NCBI GenBank assembly: GCA_963205115.1
Contig: CAUJHV010000063.1
Span: 61,054 to 125,053 of the forward strand
Length of the DNA stretch: 64,000 nt
Reading direction: 5' to 3'
Origin: Pseudomonadota bacterium
GTDB taxonomy: Bacteria > Pseudomonadota > Gammaproteobacteria > Burkholderiales > Burkholderiaceae_C
Shown: piece after piece, positions 50,433 through 58,865 of the stretch
How the letters are laid out: each line of letters starts with the position of its first letter
How positions within the stretch are numbered: the first letter of the stretch is position 1
The notes under the pieces: generated by a model
The model's input: the letters and a program-made list of their open reading frames with translations, nothing else
What the model was told of the DNA's origin: nothing
Database searches by the model: none
Translations under genes and position numbers: made by a program

Positions 50433-52472
50433 ATGAATCTGACCACACCGACTTCCTTCGACCACGCGCTCGACATCGTGGCGCACCGCCTGGCGGCCGT
50501 CGCCGCCAACGGCCGCCGGCCCGTGTGTTACCTGCCCGGCAACGCCGGCCGCATCGATGCGGTCGAGCGCTGGATCTTCGAGCAGCCCGAACGGCTTCGC
50601 GGCGTGGACATCTTCCAGGTGCTGGCGCTCGGGCCTGCCGCAGGCTGGCGCCGCGCCGTGATGGGGGGCGTGGGGATCGTCACGCCCTTCATCGGGCCGG
50701 GTGTGCGCGGCTTGGTCAATGCCGGGCTGGCGCGCAACATTCGCGCGAACCTCTCGCAGGTTCCGCGGCTGTTCGAAGGCCGCTGGCGCCCCGACGTCGC
50801 CTTTGCGCACACCTCGCCGCCGGATGCGCAGGGCCGCGTCACGCTGGGCCTGAACGCCGGCATCGACTACGCACCCATCCGGCAGGCCGCGTTCAGGGTG
50901 GCTTTCGTCAACGCGCGCATGCCGCGCTGGCACATCGACACCCTCACCGATACGGCCACCGGCCAGCAGGTGCAGACCGGCTGTGCCATGCACCTGGCCG
51001 ACTTCGACCTGGTCGTGCAGATCGATGAGGCGTTGCTGGAGCACCCCATGGCGCCCGTGTCGCCGCTGCATGAGTCCCAGACCGGCGACATCGCCCACGG
51101 CATTGTCGGCGTGCTGGCCCGCGAGTCACGCGGGCCGCGTGCCAGCACCAGGGCGCTGCCGCACACGCTGCAACTGGGCATCGGCAAGATCCCGAACGCC
51201 GTGGCGCACCATCTGGTGGCGCGCGGCATCTCGGTGCGCAGCATCTGGTCGGAGCTGTTTTCCGACGGTGTGCTGTCGCTCTACCGCGCAGGGTTGATCC
51301 GAGAGACGCAGGGGCCTGCGCTGCGCCAGCGCATCGTCGTGGGTTTCGTGCTCGGCAGCCTGGACCTCTACCAGGCGATGGACGACAACCCGGCCTTTGC
51401 CGTGCTGCCGCAGGAACTCGTCAACGACCCGGCGCTGATCAAGCACAACCCGTCGATGGCCAGCATCAACTCCGCACTGGCTGTGAGTCTGAGCGGCGAG
51501 GTCTGCGCCGCGACCATCGACACGCGCTACTACTCCGATGTGGGCGGCCAGTTCGACTTTGCGCTGGGCGCCTCCTGGTCGCAGGGCGGCGTGGCGATCA
51601 TTGCGCTGCCCAGCGTGGTGCAGCGTGAGGATCGCAGCCTGCACAGCAAGATCGTGGCGCTGCACGGCGAAGGCGCGCACCACACGATCGGAGCGGACCT
51701 GCCCGTGGTGGTGGTGACCGAACACGGCGTCGCTGACCTGCGGCATCTGAACGATCCCGAGCGTGTCGAGGCGATGCTCGGCGTGGTGCACCCGGACTGG
51801 CGCGAGCAGCTGGAAAAGGAGGCACGCGCGCTGCCGTCGATGCAGGGTGTAGGCTCGATTCCGGCGCGACTGATCGAACTGCAGGACGGCCGGCATGCCG
51901 TGGCGCGTGCCGCGACACGCGCCGACATCGAGGGCATCGGCGACTACATCGTGCGCCTGAGCCAGGACGATCGCCATACGCGCTACATGGGCACCGTGAC
52001 GGCGGACTTCCTGACCGCGCGCGAGCGCCTGCAACGCCTGTACGACCAGACGCTGGACTACCGCGACCACGCGGCCTTCATCGTCGAGTTGGAGGATGAG
52101 ATCATCGGCGTGGCACACGCCTTCCGCATCGGTGAAGAGGACGACTACGAAGTCTCCTTCTCGCGCCGCAGCGACCTGCGCGGCCAGGGTATCGGGCGGC
52201 ACCTGATGCAGATGCTGATCGCGTGGGGTGCCGGTTGCGCGGCCACGTTCCGCGCCACCACCTTCCGCCACGAGAACCCGCGCATGCGCGCGCTGTTCGA
52301 CCGTTTTGGCTTCGAAGCCCAGGCCGATCCCGACGATCCGCGTGCGGTCATCTACAGCGCACGGCTGGACGGTCTGGTCGCAGCCAGCCGGCGCGTCATG
52401 GCCGCGCCGCCGCAGCGGCCGGCGGCCACGCCCGACGCCGCGGGGCAGGCAGTCGAACCGGTCCCCACTTGA
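50433..52472 (+). CDS. Acetyl-CoA hydrolase/CoA-transferase fused to a GNAT acetyltransferase domain
   Basis: The 679-residue product has an N-terminal acetyl-CoA hydrolase/transferase part (about residues 1-490), with VALAH-type CoA-fold motifs, FVLGSLDLYQAMDDNPAFAV, PSMASINSALAVSLSGEVCA and VVVTEHGVADLRHLNDPERV. A C-terminal GNAT domain (about 510-650) follows, with FSRRSDLRGQGIGRHLMQML as the acetyl-CoA loop. Fused forms of this type are known in Pseudomonas and related bacteria. It may move CoA among short acids and couple this to N-acetylation. The ATG at 50433 is chosen; the track start at 50364 has no homology. Confidence 0.85.
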   Translation: MNLTTPTSFDHALDIVAHRLAAVAANGRRPVCYLPGNAGRIDAVERWIFEQPERLRGVDIFQVLALGPAAGWRRAVMGGVGIVTPFIGPGVRGLVNAGLARNIRANLSQVPRLFEGRWRPDVAFAHTSPPDAQGRVTLGLNAGIDYAPIRQAAFRVAFVNARMPRWHIDTLTDTATGQQVQTGCAMHLADFDLVVQIDEALLEHPMAPVSPLHESQTGDIAHGIVGVLARESRGPRASTRALPHTLQLGIGKIPNAVAHHLVARGISVRSIWSELFSDGVLSLYRAGLIRETQGPALRQRIVVGFVLGSLDLYQAMDDNPAFAVLPQELVNDPALIKHNPSMASINSALAVSLSGEVCAATIDTRYYSDVGGQFDFALGASWSQGGVAIIALPSVVQREDRSLHSKIVALHGEGAHHTIGADLPVVVVTEHGVADLRHLNDPERVEAMLGVVHPDWREQLEKEARALPSMQGVGSIPARLIELQDGRHAVARAATRADIEGIGDYIVRLSQDDRHTRYMGTVTADFLTARERLQRLYDQTLDYRDHAAFIVELEDEIIGVAHAFRIGEEDDYEVSFSRRSDLRGQGIGRHLMQMLIAWGAGCAATFRATTFRHENPRMRALFDRFGFEAQADPDDPRAVIYSARLDGLVAASRRVMAAPPQRPAATPDAAGQAVEPVPT

Positions 52473-52549
52473 GCTCGGCCGGCCGGCGCACCTCGTGGCA
52501 CCGCGCCGGCGATTCGTGGCCGCCGCGCCGCGTCGGCCCGACGGCCGGG

Positions 52550-52563
52550 CTGATGCAGATCAA
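52550..52563 (+). promoter_or_regulatory. FNR-type box CTGAT-GCAG-ATCAA upstream of the EET plus-strand operon
   Basis: The palindrome matches the FNR/ANR consensus TTGAT-N4-ATCAA in 9 of 10 conserved bases. It lies 139 bp before the cytochrome c start at 52702, within the intergenic gap after the acetyl-CoA hydrolase gene. An equivalent box lies between mtrC and rquA. Confidence 0.65.
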
Positions 52564-52701
52564 CTGCCCCGCAGCGTGTCGGTCAAACACCTGTTCAGCC
52601 GCAGGGCCTTCCAGTACGCTTTGCCTGCACGCCATTCGGGCCGTCGCACCCCCCAGTGCCGACGATCCGAAGGTTTCCTGCGGCTCAACCCAGAGGACAC
52701 G

Positions 52702-53070
52702 ATGAACGCACGCTTGATTTCCCGCATTTCAGCGATCACGCTGGCCGCCGGCGCCCTGATCGGCCTTGGCGTCCCTGCGCAGGCGGCCCCTGACGCCGAA
52801 GCGGCCCAGGCCGTGCTGAAAAAGAACGACTGCGGCAAGTGCCACTCGCTGGACAAGGACAAGAAGGGACCGTCGCTGAAGAAGATCGCCGCGAAGTACA
52901 AGGGCAAGCCCGACGGCGAAGAAAAGACCATCAAGAACATGACCACCGGCCTGAAGGTCAAGCTCGACGACGGCACCGAGGAGGAGCACAAGGTCATCAA
53001 GCTCGACCCGAAAAAGGCCGACGAGATGGCGCAGATCAAGAACATCGCGGAATACATCCTCACGCGCTGA
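52702..53070 (+). CDS. Small periplasmic class I cytochrome c
   Basis: The 122-residue product has a Sec signal (ISAITLAAGALIGLGVPAQA) and one heme motif CGKCHSLD near residue 48, followed by a Lys-rich domain (KDKKGPSLKKIAAKYKGKPD). The distal Met ligand may be in KNMTTGL, though this region is unusual (charged inserts GTEEEHKVIKL). The small, very basic protein would be a soluble electron shuttle in the periplasm. First gene of the EET plus-strand operon; RBS AGAGGA. It may link the inner-membrane b-type/nonaheme pair to the MtrA-type decaheme. Confidence 0.88.
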   Translation: MNARLISRISAITLAAGALIGLGVPAQAAPDAEAAQAVLKKNDCGKCHSLDKDKKGPSLKKIAAKYKGKPDGEEKTIKNMTTGLKVKLDDGTEEEHKVIKLDPKKADEMAQIKNIAEYILTR

Positions 53071-53255
53071 TCGACGCCTGCCCGCGGCGCTCCAGGGGGC
53101 ACGCCCTGGGCGCGACGTCGATCGGCGTCGCGCCGGTGGTGGCGTGAGTCCTGCCGGACGCCGCGATCCGCGCTGCAAGCAGCGCCGTCCCCGGACCCCT
53201 GGTGACTTGTCGACCGAGCCGCCAGCCGGTCTTTACTGGACCTGCCGGACGTCCC

Positions 53256-54617
53256 ATGCGCCTGCGTCTTTCCCCATCGGCCGCGTCGCGGCCTTCGCCC
53301 ACGGGCTGGCTGTTGACGGCCTGCCTGCTGCTGGCCACCTGGCTGGCCTTCCCGTCGCCTGCCTGGGCCGAGGAACCCTCGTTCTCCAGTGAGAGCGAGG
53401 CCTGCCTGAAGTGCCACGGCAAGCCCGACATCGCGCCCAAGAAGCTGGACGACGGCAAGACCCTGTCGATGCACGTGCGCGGCAAGGACTTCCTGGCCTC
53501 GCGCCACGTCAAGCAGGACTGCAGCGACTGCCACTCGGGCATGGACGAGCCGGAACACGGCAAGAAGCCCACGCCTCTGGCCAGCGTGCGGGCCCTGCGC
53601 GAGGCGACGCAGGAAACCTGCCGCGACTGCCACAAGAAGCGCTTCAAGCAGTTCGAGGACAGCCTGCATGCGGCCTTGCTGAAGCAGGGTGACACCAAGG
53701 CGCCGCTGTGCGCGAGCTGCCACGACGCGCACTACCAACACGACGTCAAGGTCGTCCAGCCGATCGAGAAGACGAGCTGCGGCGATTGCCACGAGAAGAT
53801 CTTCAAGGCCTACGCCGGCGACGTGCACGGCCTGGCCCGCAAGGCCAAGGGCAAGGAAGCGCCGATCTGCGCCGACTGCCACCAGTCGCACGAGATCCAA
53901 TCCGCCTCGCTGGGCGACGGCCCGCGCGACGCGTGCCTGAAGTGCCACAAGGGCACGGCCACCGACCACGCCAAGTGGCTGCCGAACACGGGCCTGCACT
54001 TCGAGGCGATTTCCTGCGTGGTCTGCCATTCGCCCAATGCCGAGCGCCGGGTCAACCTGCGCCTGTTCGATGCGGTGGCGGGCCAGCAGCTGCGCGAGAA
54101 GACCGGCGTGCCGCAGTTCGTCACCCGCGTGAAGGCCGAGGACGCCGGCAACACCGGCCTGGACGGCGGCGACCTCGAGCGCCTGATCGGCAAGTTTGCA
54201 GCTGACATGGGCGCCAAAGGCCGCGTCGAGCTGCGCGGCCGCCTGGAAGTGCGCGCCGGCGAGATGGCGCACCAGTTGCACCCCAAGGACAAGGCGCTGA
54301 GCACCTGCGATACCTGCCACAAGCAGGGGGCCGAACCTTTCAAGAGCGTCGTGTTGTCCATCGCCAGCGCCGACGGACGTCCGCTGAAGCACGTGGTGCA
54401 GCCCGAGGTGCTGGGCTCGGCCCAGGCGCTGGAGTCGGTGCGCGGCTTCTACGCGCTGGGCAGCACGCGCTTCAAGCTGCTGGACGTGCTGCTCGTGCTG
54501 GCCGTGGCGGCCAGCGCTGGCGGCTGCCTGCTGCACATGATGGCCCGTCGCGCCTTCCGCGGCGAGCGCGAGAAGCGGAAGGCCGCGCGCGCGTCGGCCG
54601 GTCAGGAGAAGTCATGA
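53256..54617 (+). CDS. Nonaheme cytochrome c with C-terminal membrane anchor
   Basis: The 453-residue product has a signal peptide (GWLLTACLLLATWLAFPSPA) and nine CXXCH motifs: CLKCH, CSDCH, CRDCH, CASCH, CGDCH, CADCH, CLKCH, CVVCH and CDTCH. It ends with a hydrophobic helix (LDVLLVLAVAASAGGCLLHM) and a basic cytoplasmic tail. The many distal histidines fit bis-His hemes. It is likely periplasmic, anchored by its C-terminus and paired with the cytochrome b gene that overlaps it by four bases. This pair resembles quinol-oxidising cytochrome b/multiheme c modules and could replace CymA. The ATG at 53256 is chosen because the signal peptide begins there. Confidence 0.9.
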   Translation: MRLRLSPSAASRPSPTGWLLTACLLLATWLAFPSPAWAEEPSFSSESEACLKCHGKPDIAPKKLDDGKTLSMHVRGKDFLASRHVKQDCSDCHSGMDEPEHGKKPTPLASVRALREATQETCRDCHKKRFKQFEDSLHAALLKQGDTKAPLCASCHDAHYQHDVKVVQPIEKTSCGDCHEKIFKAYAGDVHGLARKAKGKEAPICADCHQSHEIQSASLGDGPRDACLKCHKGTATDHAKWLPNTGLHFEAISCVVCHSPNAERRVNLRLFDAVAGQQLREKTGVPQFVTRVKAEDAGNTGLDGGDLERLIGKFAADMGAKGRVELRGRLEVRAGEMAHQLHPKDKALSTCDTCHKQGAEPFKSVVLSIASADGRPLKHVVQPEVLGSAQALESVRGFYALGSTRFKLLDVLLVLAVAASAGGCLLHMMARRAFRGEREKRKAARASAGQEKS

Positions 54618-55270
54618 AACGCCTGTACATCAACCCGCTGCCCGTGCGGCTGTGGCACTGGGCCAATGCGCTGTGCATCCTGGTCCTGATCCTCACCGGG
54701 ATCCAGATCCGCTACATCGGCCAAGTCGACCTGATGATGTCGTTCCGTACGGCCGTGTGGTTGCACAACGTGTCGGGTTTTGTGCTGGGCGGCCTGTTCG
54801 CCTTCTGGCTGCTGTACTACCTGCTGAGCGACCGCACCAGCGTGTACCACACCGATCCGGACCGCCAGCGCTTCTTCGCCGAGGCCTATCGGCAGATGAA
54901 GTACTACGGCTTCGGCATCCTCAAGGGCGACCCCAACCCGCACCACGTCACGCCGTACCGCAAGTTCAACCCCTTGCAGAGCATGACCTACCAGATCGTC
55001 ATGTTGGTGCTGCTGCCGCTGCAGTTCGGCACCGGACTGCTGCTGTGGGATGTCAAGCGTTTCGGTACCGTCGTCGACCTGCTGGGCGGCGTGCGCGTCG
55101 TGGACACGGTGCACGTGCTGCTGTTCGTGGCGTTCTCGGCCTTCGTCGTGATGCACGCCTACATGGGCAGCCTCGGCAACAAGGCCTCCACGCACTACAA
55201 GGAAATGCTCACCGGCTACGAGGAAATCGAGGAGCCGGGCGACACGGCGGCTGCGGGAAAACGCGGCTGA
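54614..55270 (+). CDS. Cytochrome b561-like di-heme b membrane protein
   Basis: The 218-residue product has four membrane helices and the expected axial histidines: VRLWHWANALCILVLILTG, AVWLHNVSGFVLGG, VVDTVHVLLFVAFSAFVVMH and HAYMG. This is the prokaryotic cytochrome b561 family used as quinol-binding subunit in hydrogenases, formate dehydrogenases and thiosulfate reductases. Its overlap with the nonaheme gene (ATGA) implies a complex: the b-type subunit oxidises quinol and passes electrons to the periplasmic hemes. Last gene of the plus-strand operon. Confidence 0.9.
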   Translation: MKRLYINPLPVRLWHWANALCILVLILTGIQIRYIGQVDLMMSFRTAVWLHNVSGFVLGGLFAFWLLYYLLSDRTSVYHTDPDRQRFFAEAYRQMKYYGFGILKGDPNPHHVTPYRKFNPLQSMTYQIVMLVLLPLQFGTGLLLWDVKRFGTVVDLLGGVRVVDTVHVLLFVAFSAFVVMHAYMGSLGNKASTHYKEMLTGYEEIEEPGDTAAAGKRG

Positions 55271-55319
55271 GAGCGGCGGGGCCCGAGCCCCGCGCCTTTC
55301 GTCCAGGACCGATAAAGAG

Positions 55320-55359
55320 AAGCCCCGAGGGCGCGGCGGAAACCGCGGCCTCGGGGCTT
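55320..55359. terminator. Strong hairpin between the two convergent EET operons
   Basis: AAGCCCCGAGG/CCTCGGGGCTT is a perfect 11-bp stem; an inner CGCGG/CCGCG pair extends it. It sits in the 154-bp gap between the convergent cytochrome b and small-protein genes and, being symmetric with flanking AA/TT, could terminate both transcripts. Confidence 0.8.
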
Positions 55360-55424
55360 GTGTTCGTGTGGCGGTGAAATCGTCTGGCGGTGAAGCCCGG
55401 CGCTCAGGTGCGCGCCGGGGGCCT

Positions 55425-55637
55425 TCAGGCGGGCGAGTTCGAGGACTTGGCCTGCGCAGCGGCTCGCTGCTCTTCCCGCCACAGCTTGAACAAGGCCATC
55501 GGCATCATCGCCGCGTAGGCCATCGTGATGAAGGGGCCGGCGAAGAACAGCGCCATGCGCTTGGCCACGCTCATGACTGGCGGGCGCATGCCTTCGGCCT
55601 CGTGCGCTGCGGACTCGGGGGTGGTGGGTCGGTTCAT
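55425..55637 (-). CDS. Small membrane protein at the end of the MtrCAB operon
   Basis: The 70-residue product has a short polar N-terminus and one or two hydrophobic segments (MALFFAGPFITMAYAAMMPM) followed by ALFKLWREEQRAAAQAKSSN. I do not recognise the family. It follows the MtrB-like gene by 57 bp on the same strand, so it is probably co-transcribed and may help assembly or stability of the conduit. Start at 55637; the track start at 55691 lies within the MtrB-like gap and lacks support. Confidence 0.6.
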   Translation of the reverse strand: MNRPTTPESAAHEAEGMRPPVMSVAKRMALFFAGPFITMAYAAMMPMALFKLWREEQRAAAQAKSSNSPA

Positions 55638-55694
55638 GCGTGTCGGGAGTTCAAGGGAACGAGGGTGGCGCCAGGTCCGCGGCTGCGGCATCCG

Positions 55695-57770
55695 TCAGAA
55701 GCGGTACCTCACCGCCGCGCGCAGCACCTGCAGACTGTAGCCCGGCGAGCCGGTGCCCAGCGTCAGCAGGTTGGGCACGGTGGCCGCCGCAATACCGTCG
55801 AGGTGCCAGTCGGTGGACGCGTAGCGCTCGTGCCAGAAGCTGCCCAGCAGGGTGATGTGGGGTTGCAGCTGGTAGGTGGCGCTGAGCTTGAGGGTCTCGC
55901 GGCGATTGCCGGCGGACGGGAATTCGGACGTCGGCCCGGCGCTGTCGATGGCCACGCGGCTGCGCGAGCGTGAGCTGGCGATCTCGGCGGCGAGCGTCAG
56001 TTTGCCTTTCACGTACCGACCCTGGACTCCGCCGGTGTCCACGAGGTCGCGGGTCGTGGCGGACCAGTCGGCTGTCGCGTAGGCCGCGCTGCCACGCTGC
56101 AGCGAGCGGATCCGCTCGCTCTGCACGAAGGCAGAAACCGAGAGTTCGTCGTTCAGCGCGAGCGACACGTCGGCGCCCAGCGCCTCGCTGCGCGACTGCG
56201 CCAGGCCGATCGGTGAGCGTTGGTAGTCGTCGTTGGAGAACTCGCCGTGCACGCCGAGCTGCACGGCTTCGCTCAGCGTGTAGTCCGCTGCGGCACGCCA
56301 GCTGTCGCGCCGGCGGTCCGCCAGATTGAACTTGCGCAGCAGCGGGTTCTCGGCGGGCGAAATCCAGGTCGCTATGCCGTAGCCGTCGTTCGTGCGTTCG
56401 GCGTGAGCCGCGCGCAACGACAGGTTCAACCCGGTCAAGGGTTCCAGGCGCGCTTGCGCCCAGACCGTGGTGTCCAGGGTGTCGCTGGCTTCCTGCCAGG
56501 TGCGGTTGGTCGCGACCGCCTCGATGCCGCCGGACAGGCGCAGCGTGCCCGGTCCGCGGAAGTCGGCCGTTAGCTTGCCGCGGTCTTGTACGTAGCTGTA
56601 GGGTGTCGTGCTGACCGTGCCGCCGGCCGCAAGGTCGGTGGTCACCGTCGTGAAGGTCATGACCGGCGTCTGGTTGTCGCGCTCACTGTGCGAATAGACG
56701 GCATGTATGCGCAGCGCATCCATCGGCACCAGCGTGAGCCGCACGTTGGCGTTGTAGGTGTCCACGCGGCCCTGCAGCGAAGTCCGCGGCAGCGCTGCCA
56801 GCGTACTGGCCAGCAGCGGGTTCTGCGTCAGCGGCAGGAAGTTATCGTCCTGCGTGAGGCGGCCGACGGCGAAATCGGCGCTGACGCGCCACAGCGCCGA
56901 ATGCACGTAGGCGGCCTGCCCCGATACCTGGTGCAACGTGTTGTCGGGCGCGAGCGCGAGCTGGCCGACCGAAGCGCCGGGCACCGCAGAGATGAACGGG
57001 TTGGCCCAGCGCAGGCCGTCCAGCGCGTTGCGGAACTGCGAAACCTGGTAGCCCAGCGTGGCGTGCCACCGGTCGGCGCGGTAGGTGGCCGCGAGCTCCA
57101 GCTGGTCGGTCACCTGGTCGATCGGCAGCGGCAGCTGCGAAGCCGTCGAGAAGAACGAGCCGCTGCCGATGCGCAAGCCGTCACGCACGTCGTGGCGCAG
57201 GGACAGGCGTGTCGTCCAGCCGGGTTCCAGCGGCACCACGGCGGCGAGGTCCAGGCGCTTGCGGGTGGACGACAGGTCCACCGGCTGCAGGCTCGCGGCC
57301 AAGGGCATTGCGCCGGTGCTGGCCGCAGGGAAGCCCGCCGGCAGCGTCAACGTGTTCGCGCCGATGCCGAGGAAGGGCGATGCGGCGTCGTCGGCCAGGT
57401 AGCGGGGGATCTCGGCGTAGCCCAGCCGCAGGCCGACCAGGCCGTCCCGTCCGCCGCGCAGGTCGAGCTGGCGCAGCGCGGTGCTGCCGCTGGCATCGAG
57501 CCACCAGCCTTGCGGACCGCGCCAGCGCACGTCGCCTTCCAGCTGGAGGTAGTTGCCCTCGCGGCGCAGCCCGGTGTAGTCACCGAACCGGGCCGAGCGG
57601 TCGCTGACGACGGCCAAACCGGCTTCGACGGCGCCGGAGACGCCTTCCTTCTCGAAGGGGCAGGTCGCGCAGGCCCAGGCGGAGGTGTCGACGGCTTCGG
57701 CAGCCGCAGCGGCCGCGGGCGACAACACGCCCAGCGCGGCGAGCAGATAGAGCGAACTGAAGCGGGTCAT
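55695..57770 (-). CDS. MtrB/PioB family decaheme-associated outer membrane beta-barrel
   Basis: The 691-residue product has a signal peptide (LYLLAALGVLSPAAAAAAEA), then the CXXC motif ACATCPFEKEG typical of MtrB/PioB/MtoB mature N-termini. A long alternating beta pattern follows, ending in AAVRYRF with the C-terminal Phe of outer membrane proteins. MtrB sheaths the MtrA-type decaheme inside the outer membrane and lets electrons reach the cell surface. It is encoded 41 bp after the decaheme gene and in the same operon as an MtrC-type lipoprotein. The ATG at 57770 is chosen for the signal peptide; the track extends upstream in the same frame into the decaheme region. Confidence 0.92.
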   Translation of the reverse strand: MTRFSSLYLLAALGVLSPAAAAAAEAVDTSAWACATCPFEKEGVSGAVEAGLAVVSDRSARFGDYTGLRREGNYLQLEGDVRWRGPQGWWLDASGSTALRQLDLRGGRDGLVGLRLGYAEIPRYLADDAASPFLGIGANTLTLPAGFPAASTGAMPLAASLQPVDLSSTRKRLDLAAVVPLEPGWTTRLSLRHDVRDGLRIGSGSFFSTASQLPLPIDQVTDQLELAATYRADRWHATLGYQVSQFRNALDGLRWANPFISAVPGASVGQLALAPDNTLHQVSGQAAYVHSALWRVSADFAVGRLTQDDNFLPLTQNPLLASTLAALPRTSLQGRVDTYNANVRLTLVPMDALRIHAVYSHSERDNQTPVMTFTTVTTDLAAGGTVSTTPYSYVQDRGKLTADFRGPGTLRLSGGIEAVATNRTWQEASDTLDTTVWAQARLEPLTGLNLSLRAAHAERTNDGYGIATWISPAENPLLRKFNLADRRRDSWRAAADYTLSEAVQLGVHGEFSNDDYQRSPIGLAQSRSEALGADVSLALNDELSVSAFVQSERIRSLQRGSAAYATADWSATTRDLVDTGGVQGRYVKGKLTLAAEIASSRSRSRVAIDSAGPTSEFPSAGNRRETLKLSATYQLQPHITLLGSFWHERYASTDWHLDGIAAATVPNLLTLGTGSPGYSLQVLRAAVRYRF

Positions 57771-57811
57771 GAGGGCCTCAGAAAACGATGTGGGGTGGCC
57801 GGTGCGCTGCA

Positions 57812-58816
57812 TCAGCGCATCAGCTTGTTGCCCGCAGGATGGTTCGAGCCATGCACCTGCGTGTGGCAGTTCAGGCAACTGCCGGCCGTGACGAAGATGG
57901 CACCGGCGCCGCCCTGCGACGGCAGACCCGCGGCCGTGCGCGAAACCGCCGGGTGGCCGGCCACGGTATGGCATTCCTGGCACAGCAGCGGCGCGGACTT
58001 GGTCAGCAGACCCGCGCGCGGCGAGCCATGGCTCGTGTGGCACTGGCCGCAGTCCTCTGCCACGGGCGCGTGCTCCCACAGCAGCGGACCGCGCTTCTCC
58101 GCGTGGCACGAGAAGCAGGTCTGGTTCAGCGTCTGCCCTGCCAGCATGGCCGGCGTGCTGTTGCCGTGCGCGTTGTGGCAATCGCTGCAACCCATCTTGC
58201 CCTGGCGAACCGGGTGGGCCGACGCCCGCTGGAATTCCGCGCGCTGGGTCTTGTGGCACGTGTAGCAGACCTGGGCCTCGGTGGCCTTGGCCATCACCGG
58301 ATCCTTGGCCGTGTGCATCTTGTGGCAGCTGGCGCAGGCCAGGTCGGCACGGCCGTGGCCTTCGGCGTGCCAGGCGTTGCGGGCGCTGTTTTCGTGGCAG
58401 CCCAGGCAGGGCGCATTGCGCTGCGCCGGCGTCATGAAGGAGCTGGCCTTCTGGCTGTTGATGGTGGGCAGCTTCTTGCTGTCCTTGATGGAGTGGTTGT
58501 AGCCGGGGCCGTGGCAGGATTCGCACTGCAGGCCGCCCTTGGCGAAAGGCGAGCGCGGGTCACCGCGTCGCGCGTGCTTGCTCTTGAACATCGCTGCCGT
58601 CGTATGGACGGCCGTGTCGGCGTCCTCGTCGTGGCAGTTCAGGCAGGTGTCGGCGCCCTTTTCGCTGTAGCGCGTGCCCTGCACGACGGGCAGCGGCGTG
58701 GCGGCGGCGGTGACAACCTTTGGCGCCGCAGGCGTCTGTGCCGCTGCGGGTCCGGCGCCGGACGACAGGGCGGCCAGCGCCAACAGCGCGCTCAGCAGGG
58801 GCTTGGAGAGTCTCAT
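57812..58816 (-). CDS. MtrA/DmsE-type periplasmic decaheme cytochrome c
   Basis: The 334-residue product has a signal peptide (LLSALLALAALSSGAGPAAA) and ten CXXCH motifs: CLNCH, CESCH, CLGCH, CASCH, CYTCH, CSDCH, CFSCH, CGQCH, CQECH and CLNCH. Number, spacing and length match MtrA, DmsE, MtoA and PioA. It forms the wire through the MtrB barrel. The start at 58816 puts MRLSKPLLSALL at the beginning; an upstream in-frame ATG at 58852 is less likely. It is downstream of the helix-hairpin-helix gene. Confidence 0.93.
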   Translation of the reverse strand: MRLSKPLLSALLALAALSSGAGPAAAQTPAAPKVVTAAATPLPVVQGTRYSEKGADTCLNCHDEDADTAVHTTAAMFKSKHARRGDPRSPFAKGGLQCESCHGPGYNHSIKDSKKLPTINSQKASSFMTPAQRNAPCLGCHENSARNAWHAEGHGRADLACASCHKMHTAKDPVMAKATEAQVCYTCHKTQRAEFQRASAHPVRQGKMGCSDCHNAHGNSTPAMLAGQTLNQTCFSCHAEKRGPLLWEHAPVAEDCGQCHTSHGSPRAGLLTKSAPLLCQECHTVAGHPAVSRTAAGLPSQGGAGAIFVTAGSCLNCHTQVHGSNHPAGNKLMR

Positions 58817-58865
58817 TGTTCTGGCCCGTCGAAGCAGGGTGATGTTGGGCATGGCTGCGCGCCCC

